Translations under genes and position numbers: made by a program | Assembly: GCF_947507565.1 (NCBI RefSeq) | Contig: NC_089186.1 | Span: 124,001 to 188,000 of the forward strand | Length of the DNA: 64,000 nucleotides | Source: Oscarella lobularis | Lineage: Eukaryota; Porifera; Homoscleromorpha; Homosclerophorida; Oscarellidae | Direction of reading: 5' to 3' | Shown: one piece after another, positions 55,726 to 64,000 of the stretch | How the letters are laid out: each line of letters begins with the position of its first letter | Numbering within the stretch: position 1 is the first letter of the stretch | The notes under the pieces: generated by a model | Seen by the model: the letters and a program-made list of their open reading frames with translations, nothing else | Database searches by the model: none | Told to the model about the DNA's origin: nothing

Positions 55726-58700
55726 CTAACCTGATGTATAAAAATGGCTCCGCGAGTCTTCGTCGTCTTGCGGAAGGGCATCGGCATTGACAACGAAATC
55801 GACGTCCAAACGATGGTGATCGTGAAAGATTGAAGCCGAACTGTAGGATCCCGTGGCGGGACACGACGTTTCCATCTCGTTGCAAACGCCCGTCTTGCAC
55901 GCCTCATTCGGATGACACCGACCTCAGAAAAAAAAATATTCCTAAACTCAAATTTAGATTTTTTCTTTTTTTACCTCTTGGTGTTCTGAAGGTGATCGAC
56001 AGCCAATCGCTTGGTATGTCCCAGCCCTTTTGTCCGTAGCCGGTGAAGAGGATGACGAGCGTTTCGTTTCCGTGCCAGAGGCCGATGTGAGGAACGGCTC
56101 TGATCTGCGAGGGCTCCACGCGGAGCACGGACGCCAAATCGGACGCACGTAGCACTCTCGGCTTGTTCGTGTTCGCAGAGAAGTGCACAGACACGTAGGT
56201 ACCCGGCTTGATGGAAGGAGACGATATTAGCAGTCCAACAACATCAAGACGACGAGACTAAAGAGAAAAAACTAATAAATTAATATCACTATCATTGATC
56301 ATCGTACCTTAGCAAAAGATTGCACAGAGCGACTTTCTCTTGATTCCTCGCCGTTGTCGTTGTCTCGAACGGAAATGCAGTTCGACGACGAAACACTTGG
56401 AAATAACGAATTGAATTGAATTTTCGGTGCGTGATCGTTGATCGTGCGAATGCAAACTTCGATCGTTATTGTCGTATTGGCGGACGGATGACCGGTATCG
56501 TGTACTACGACGTCGATGTAACGATGTATTGGAATCGTTTCGTTGACAAATAGAGTCGGTTCATCAGCCTGATGGAAGTACATAACGGCACGTGCTAGAT
56601 AAGAAATGATCTAGGAAAGAGGCTAAGATATTGATGCATAAAACAAAGGAACTTACGTTGAGAGAAAGGTTAGAAACGGTGGAAGTGAAAATTAGTTTGT
56701 GCAAGCCAGAGTGGGCATTGAACTAAAGGGGGAGAGTGAGGTTAGGTTATACGGGGGTGGCGCCAACGTACGGCTAAGCCGTCCGGTAAAGTCTTGAGAA
56801 CAAAAATAAATTCGTTCGAATCAAGATAACCCGGTGGATCAGACCTAAGTAAAATTAATACTTCAATCATTGCTCATGTACGTATGTATACCTTAGAGTG
56901 AACTCCACGCGTTCGACGCCCTGCCCTTCGCTATCAAACGCCTCGACGCGATGAGGAGCGTTGATGACGTAAACACCGGATAACGACCCTTCGACGAACG
57001 TCGTCTTGGGCGTCTCCACGCCAAGACGAATCTCAATAGGGTCATTCTTCTCAATAACATCCACAAAAATCGTCACGTTCTCCGACGTAGCGTTATGCGA
57101 ATCCGAAACGGAGCAAAAGACGAGACGAACACCACCCGTCAGTTCATTCCTCGCATTCTCATACGCGACGGTGAGGAAAAGACTGAGATAGACGTCAAAG
57201 GTCGAATTACCCATGACAATCAACTCAAACACGTCGGAACGAATGAGAGCCGTTTGCACCGTTAACCCGTGCGACTGTGCCATCGTCGAGTCGACGGTTA
57301 GACGCTCAGACGCGTCGTCTCGAAGCCCCGTTGCCGTGCATCGTAGACTAGAGCCCGCGGCGCTGTCCACGTCGAAGAGAATCGGCGTCGCGGATTCGGC
57401 GACGCGCACCGGGGGCCCGTCTTCGAGATAATCGACGCGATGCGACGAGGGATCGGAGGCGTTTGCGAACTGGAAGACGGGAGGATCGTTGAAAGGAACA
57501 ACATCAACCTTTATATATAGGAGATTCATTATTAATTTTTTTGTTGATTAGTCGTTACCGTGACGGTGACGGCGTTTGATTCAAGTTCTCCGTCAAATAC
57601 AGACAAAATGACAAATCTAGAGTTAACCGATTTTGATACGTAATCTTTTGATTTTTTGGGATTAGCGTACCGTTGGCCGCCGAAAAGTAAATACGGTTTC
57701 ACGCCCGCATTTTTAAAAATCGCCGAAGCGACGACTTGAGTGTAGGTGTCTATAGTCGCCATTCCAAAAATTTCCTGCGCAGAAATATCATAACCTTTAT
57801 ATAAAACCCCATTACTTTGAATCGTACAATTCCACAGCGATTTTCATCGCAAAACTCGTTGAAAGACAGTGAATGATGCATTTGACGAATCTCCAAACGA
57901 TCGCCGTCGAGCAAATTCAAGCCAAAAATCCGAGCCCTGTATATAATACCAAATCCGGATAACACAAAGTCTTAGGTGCTATTGCTATACCCTTGCAAGT
58001 AGAGATTGTCAGAGTCATTGAGATGAACGCCTTCGAAGGGCAGTGTATCAGGGCCGTTCTCTGTATAGACGCGACTTGCGCTGATTTCGTTGCCGGGAAA
58101 GGAAACAGCCGGCGCATCATTTACATTAATATTCATTATCCTAATATTGAAAAACAGTATATATATATATAAACGTAGGAATTATTGCGCTTACGTCACT
58201 GTGACTTCGTCAGTGTGAATTCCGTCCGAAACGGAACACGTCACGTCTCGTTGAGCGGCGAAGGCGACTTCGCCTCTGTGCTCATACGTGACCGCGTTGA
58301 GACACAGAGAATAATCGTCCTCCGTCGCGTTTCCACTCATCTTCAGCTCGCCTTTCACTTCATCATACTAGAAAAAACATAGGGGTATTCAAACAAGACA
58401 AGACTACGTATACTAACGGTAGAAGAAATCAACGCAGGGCAAGACGATTCAACGGCAAGTATTTCGTCGCCTATATTCAAAGGACCAATAATAGGCGTAA
58501 TGAGACACGTTGCCGAACGAAGTTTGTATCTGAGAGAAGAAACAATTGATGAACATCCCCCTTATAAAGACTTATTTCTTAGGGCCTAAACATTAAATTG
58601 AGGGCCTAATCTTTGATTTTTAGGGCCTAAATATTAAATTGAGAGCCTAATCTTTGATTCTTAGGGCCTAAAAATAGAATTGTGGGCCTAATCTTTAATT

Positions 58701-61700
58701 CTAAGAGCCTAAATATTAAATTGAGGGCCTAATCTTTGATTGTTAGGGCATAAATAAAAAATTGAGAGCCTAATCTTTGATTCTTAGGGCCTAAATATTG
58801 AATTGAGAGCCTAATCTTTGATTCTTAAAGCCTAAATATTAAATTGAGGGCCTAATCTTTCATTGTTAAAGCCTAAATATTAAATTGAGGGCCTGATCTT
58901 TGATTCTTAGGGCCTAAATATTAAATTGAGGGCCTAATCTCTGATTCTTAGAGCCTCAATATTAAATTGAGGGCCTGATCTCTGATTCTTAGAGCCTCAA
59001 TATTAAATTGAGGGCCTAATCTTTGATTCATAGGGCCTAAATATTAAATTGAGGGCCTGATCTTTGATTCTTAGACACTAAATATTAAATTGAGGGCCTA
59101 ATCTTTGATTCTTAGAGCCTCAATATTAAATTGAAAGCCTAATCTTTAATTCTTAAAGCCTAAATATTAAATTGAGGGCCTAATCTTTGATTCTTAGGGC
59201 CTCAATATTAAATTGAGGGCCTACTCTTTAATTCTTAGAGCCTAAATATTAAATTGAGGGCCTAATCTTTGATTGTCAGGGCCTTATATTAAATTGAGGG
59301 CCTGCTTTTGATTCTTAGGGCCTAAATATTAAGTTGAGGGCCTAATATTTGATTCTTAGAGCCTCAATATTAAATTGAAGGCCTAATCTTTGATTCTTAG
59401 GGCCTAAATATTAAATTGAGGGCCTGATCTTTGATTCTTAGAGACTAAATATTAAGTTGAGGGCCTAATATTTGATTCTTAGAGCCTAAATATTAAATTG
59501 AGGGCCTGATCTTTGATTCTTAGAGACTAAATATTAAATTGAGGGCCTAATCTTTGATTCTTAGAGCCTCAATATTAAATTGAGGGCCTAATCTTTGATT
59601 GTTAGGGAAATTGAGAGCCTAATCTTTGATTCTTAGGGTCTAAATATTAAATTGAGAGCCTAATCTTTGATTCTGAAAGCCTAAATATTAAATTGAGGGC
59701 CTAATCTTTGATTCTCAGAGCCTCAATATTAAATTGAGGGCCTAATCTTTGATTCTTTGAGCCTCAATATTAAATTGAGGGCTAATCTTTAATTCTTAAA
59801 GCCTAAATATTAAATTGAGGGCCTAATCTTTAATTCTTAAAGCCTAAATATTAAATTGAGGGCCTAAATATCAAATTGAGGGCCTAATCATTGATTGTTA
59901 GGGCCTAAATATTAAATTGAGAGCCTAATCTTTGATTCTTAGGGTCTAAATATTAAATTGAGAGCCTAATCTTTGATTCTTAAAGCCTAAATATTATATA
60001 TACCTGTCATGATCGGGATCGGTTATTTGTAGTGAGTTGTCGAACAGATGAATCGGTTCAGAGTCTTCCGTATAGTTGAGCTTTGTCACTTTAGGGAAAG
60101 ACATTCGATTAGCTACGATGGATGGGCGGCACGTGTGACGCTTACCGTTCTGCTGAATTTCCGGACTGTCGTCATTGATTCCGAAATGATGAATGCAGAT
60201 CAACAGAGCGGGTGACGAAACGCCGTATATATCGATAACAATTATTTCAACAAACCTGTAGAGAAAATAATCAAAAACACATAATAGAAATGCTGCCAAC
60301 AGCGTTACCTCGTGTCAAAGTCTTCAGGAAGAAAATGAGAATAGAACAAAGATCGAAGAAAATGATCGAGATTCACCACTTGGCCGTCGTTCCTTTCATA
60401 AACATACTCCGCCCTAGGAGAGAGTACTTATACTACGTTGCCTCTTTTCTTATAAAACGACTATACATACTGCTCGTCGTTGAGAATTCGACTCGATAGC
60501 AACGCGACGCCGTTCGCGACGTCGCGACCTTCGTCGGCGGTGAGACGACCCGTTCGAACGGCATTGGGCGCACTTTGCCGTATCTGTCAAACATAAATTA
60601 AAAAATGAAAAAGATAAGGACATTTACCTCTTCGTTTATGCTATTTCTCAATTGAGATAAAGTGACTCTGACTTGCTTCCATCCCTGAAAAAAAGATTTA
60701 CTTATTATTTTCGATTGATATTTCTGAGTTACGTACCACTGATCCCAAGTTGCTGATATTGAGCAGCGATGGCTCGGCGATCAAGGGCTTCAATTCGCGA
60801 GCGCGAGTGTATTCGATGCACACATTAAAAACGCGATCTCCAACGTACACCTCTTGGACGGTACAAAACACTAAAACATTAAAAAAAACTGCAAGAGAAA
60901 TATAATCTCTATTTTGATTATACTTACGACGGCACAGCGGATCCGGTGCCGACCAATTCCCGTTCGCCTCGCACGTCAGCGTCTCGTTTCCGCACAAAGT
61001 CAAGTGAGAATTGCACGAGAAGAGAGCCGTATCGCCGAGACTGGGACCGAGAGCGACGTTGGAAACATTGACGATCACACTCCCGTCAATAGGATCAACC
61101 CTCGTAACACACGGAGCTAAAGACTCTTATATATAGAAGATATCGTGTCCATGTAAAGTATGAGTACTTGCCTGCACATAAGGGTTCGCTTCCCGTCCAC
61201 GTACCGTTAGGTAAACACACGCGCGTGTCATTACCAAACAATTCGCTTCCGGGTGCAATGCACTCGTACTTAGCCACAGCCCCAGCCGTCAAAAGCATAG
61301 GACGCGGATGACTCACGTATCGATTCTCCGTCTCGTTCACGAGAGGCGGACATCCGATGCACTGCGCAAAGTCGTTCACGACGCCCGGCGACTTCCAACT
61401 CGCCGTATCGTGATACATGAGTCGACCGTGAACGTAAACGCCGGCCGGATCCGGCACGACGACGCCGGTGGCGACGAGAAAATACGACGCATTCGCCCGC
61501 AAATCGACGACGTCCTGCGCGTCGTCCGTGTCGAGATACCGCGAGAATTGAACGACAAACTCGCCGTCTTCGTATCGGCCCGTTGCGAAGCGAACTTGCG
61601 ATTGATCGTCGTCGATGACGGGTCGTCCGCTCGCGTTGCCATAGCGATCTTCAACGCGGAGTCGTCCGTCGGATAAACTGACGTAAGCCGTTGTTAAGTC

Positions 61701-64000
61701 GCTGCCGCACATTGTGCCGGAATGCGAGAAGCCGAAGCCGAGCCACACGCCGTAGCCGGGCGGTAGGACGTCGTCGACGCGACGGCGCAGTTCGACGGTG
61801 AGCCACGCGCCGTCGCCGTCGTCTTCGTGACTTATCCAACTCGCGTTCAAGCAGGCGGCGTAGCGAGACGGATCCAACGTCGAACAGGCAACGACGTCAC
61901 AGTCCGACCCTAGAAAAAAAAGCACAGACAATGAAAACACGAGAAGACAGACGATTCCTATAGGTATCACGTTGATGTAAAAAAAAGACACAGACAATGA
62001 TATAAGGTTCCCCATAGAGTGCTATGCCTCTATCTATCTATCTATCTATCTATCTATGGGGTTCCTTAATTAAAACATAGGCAATCATCTATAGCCTATC
62101 TCATCTATGGGGTTCCATAAAACATAGGCAATCATCTATAGCCTATCTCATCTACGGGGTTCCTTTCTTACATGTCGAAAGCTGGTTGCAGGTCGGTTGG
62201 GAATCGTTCCACTTTCCCTCGAACGTGCACTCGCGTTTCGTCACGCCACCGACCTCGATCTCGTATCCGCGCAAGCATTCGTACTCGACCGTGCTCTCGG
62301 GAAAATTGAGCATTTCACCGTAGAACAGACGTTGATTTGGTAGAGAACGATGCACGGGACACGCACGGCACGTGTCTCGAAAGTCCAAGCCGCACAGAGG
62401 ACATGGATGAAAGTCGCGACCGGCGAAGTGATACGCGATTTCCCCGTCGCCGCCGTCGTCGCGAACGTCGCCACTCGCCACGAGAACGGTGAACGGAAAA
62501 TCAAAATCAACAGAATCATTACCAAAGTCGATCGACGATAAATTCCTCGTGACGTAATACACCTGTTCCTCGTGATTGATAAAGTCGAAATGAGCGTCAA
62601 GAAGTCGAACTTGACTCTGATCGGCGTCCAAGGCGGGAAGATCGAATCCCGTCGAGTGACGATCTTCGACGAGAATTCGAGTCGTGTCGCCGTACGCGTG
62701 TCGAGCGACGATAAAATCGGCGCCGATCATCGTCGCGCCGTCGTAGCGCGTCGTCTCTCGCGTGACGACGCGTTCGCACTCGTCGTCGGAGCATCCGCAC
62801 TCGTCCGTCGACGGGAGCCCGTTGTTGAAGCCGATTCCGTACCACTTGTCGCCGGTCGTGTGACCGAGAAATTGAACGACGATGCGATCGCCGAGAATGT
62901 CGTCGACGAACGCCCAATGAACGTCGAAACACGTCGAATGATCGGACTCGTCGGCGCAGCCGTGCGCCTGGCACATGTCCCCTAGAAGCGCCAAAGAAAA
63001 AAAAATATCAGAAGACATTATGCACCACGTATATGTAAAACCCTATGACCAGCGTACGGTTATATGGCTCTCTTATAATTAATACAATCATGCACCACGT
63101 ATATGTAATACCCAATCTTTTAATTACTACAATCATGCAGATGATTCCCACGCCGCTCTACCCACTCATATGCCCTATTAACGTAATAGCATGCATAGAC
63201 GGGATTCGAATACTCAGATATAGTCGTAACTGGCTCTACCCACTCACCCACATACTCTCAAATTAGTAGCATGCCCACCCATACGCCCTATCAGTAGATT
63301 AACGCTCTACCCCACACCCACTATCGCACATTTATTTACTTTTAGCATGCCTAGGCTTCCACTCAATGGATATGCAGTACGTTCCAACTTACACATGACG
63401 TTGCTTTGACACTCCAGCTCGTCTGACGACGTCCATTCGCCGTTCGCCTGGCACGTCCTCTCGCTCGGGCCGTCGTCGAGATGATAGCCCGGTTCGCAGC
63501 TGAATCGAATCACCGTGCCGGGAAAGGGAGTACCGGGAATACCGTAATCGTCTTCGCTCTCTTTAACCACTTCTATTCGACCGAAGTGCGGAGTCATCGG
63601 ACAGTCGCACGTGTGGCACTCGTTTGCCTCAGGAAAAAATATAACTCCCGGAGATAGCCATCGATTCTCCGCGTGATAGCCGAGACTTCCATTCTCCATG
63701 AGCGGTCCCAGAGCGATTAGAACGAAAAAATCGTCGTCGCTCAAATCCACGTCGCGATCGTCGTCGGAGAAAACTCGACGCGTAAATCGGATTACTTGAC
63801 TTCCATCGCGTCGACTTCCCGCGGATAATATCGTTTCATTTTGACTGTCGCCCGCCTTCGACGGCTCGAAACGTCCGTCAGCAAAACGATCCTCCACAAT
63901 CGCTTGACCGCTTGTCTCATTTAAATATGCAGTTACTATGTCGGAATTAGGCATCGCTTCATTGAGCGAGAAGCCTATTCCGAACCACCAATTGGAACTA
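55726..64000 (-). CDS. Large secreted DOMON-sushi-cadherin-like protein, copy C (5' end beyond window)
   Basis: A close paralogue of copy A, with the same exons and phases from DOMON 1 (open to the right edge, WWFGIGFSLNEAMPNSDIV) to the TAG at 55726. DOMON 2/sushi 2 lie at about 62,170-62,980, DOMON 3/sushi 3 at about 61,170-61,910 and sushi 4 near 60,930-61,115. The cadherin-like part follows (PFNDPPVFQF, INDHAPKIQF). The GC-AG intron is kept (GTGCAG|GCAAGT near 61,171). All the large exons are open. One intron is swollen to 1,473 bases (58531-60003) by a minisatellite, against 60 bases in copy A. Another holds a (TATC)n run and a duplicated 45-base segment. The signal peptide exon lies outside the window. 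Confidence 0.8.
58579..59996. repeat. 41-base minisatellite, about 34 units, inside a copy C intron
   Basis: The unit is a dimer: a 21-base half (TTAGGGCCTAAATATTAAATT) and a 20-base half (GAGGGCCTAATCTTTGATTC), both with GGGCCTAA. Units vary by a few bases, and some are half units or lack the GGGCC core. The array fills nearly the whole intron between two cadherin-like exons. There are no unique spacers and no coding sense. Confidence 0.95.
62030..62057. repeat. (TATC)n microsatellite
   Basis: About seven TATC units lie in the intron between DOMON/sushi modules 2 and 3 of copy C. They are followed by a twice-repeated segment (CATAGGCAATCATCTATAGC) that copy A has only in a short form. Confidence 0.9.

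Noticed and set aside
58579..59996. Telomere-like TTAGGG content of the long array
   Set aside because: TTAGGG appears only as part of a 41-base unit, never as tandem hexamers, and the array lies inside an intron of an otherwise normal gene.

Overview
The window reads as nuclear DNA of an early-branching animal. Genes are dense, sit on both strands, and are mostly broken into short exons by GT-AG introns of about 45-80 bases. The proteins are animal types: sacsin, a ZYG11-family receptor, MAPKAPK5, PIGQ, a polycystin-1-like receptor, D8C and DOMON/sushi secreted proteins. Small introns, tandem families and an HSPA12-like fragment would suit a sponge, perhaps a homoscleromorph. That is inference, because no rRNA or mitochondrial marker is present.

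Layout. 1-6.7 kb: the 3' part of a sacsin-like gene and an intronless ZYG11-family gene, both plus. 6.8-19.5 kb: two tandem 21-exon genes for secreted GH51 alpha-L-arabinofuranosidases. They flank a minus-strand AAA-ATPase-like/PD-(D/E)XK gene and repeat-rich spacer, and a 200-N gap interrupts the second copy. 19.5-25.3 kb: gene-poor, with a retroelement-like fragment, a 27-base minisatellite and a dispersed repeat. 25.3-29.4 kb: a secreted D8C protein and a secreted flavin amine oxidase. 30.2-40.8 kb, all minus: PIGQ, MAPKAPK5, a MORN-repeat protein and a polycystin-1-like receptor. 42-43.2 kb: an intronless SAM plus RRM protein.

43.5-64 kb: a tandem array of a small unrecognised gene and a large secreted gene in tail-to-tail pairs. 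The large protein has a signal peptide, three DOMON plus sushi modules, a further sushi and a cadherin-like tail. Copy A (44.1-51.2 kb) looks intact. Copy B (51.5-53.6 kb) is a frameshifted 5' remnant. Copy C (55.7 kb onward) runs off the right edge and carries a 1.4 kb minisatellite in an intron that is only 60 bases long in copy A. An HSPA12-like fragment lies between B and C.

Functional links are loose. The arabinofuranosidases, amine oxidase, D8C and DOMON/sushi proteins would act outside the cell on polysaccharides, amines or matrix. PIGQ acts in GPI-anchor synthesis at the ER, MAPKAPK5 in MAP-kinase signalling, and the ZYG11 and sacsin proteins in protein quality control. The two most unusual things are the DOMON-sushi-cadherin array, built from symmetric phase-1 exons, and the strong excess of the palindrome TGACGTCA (16 sites found).
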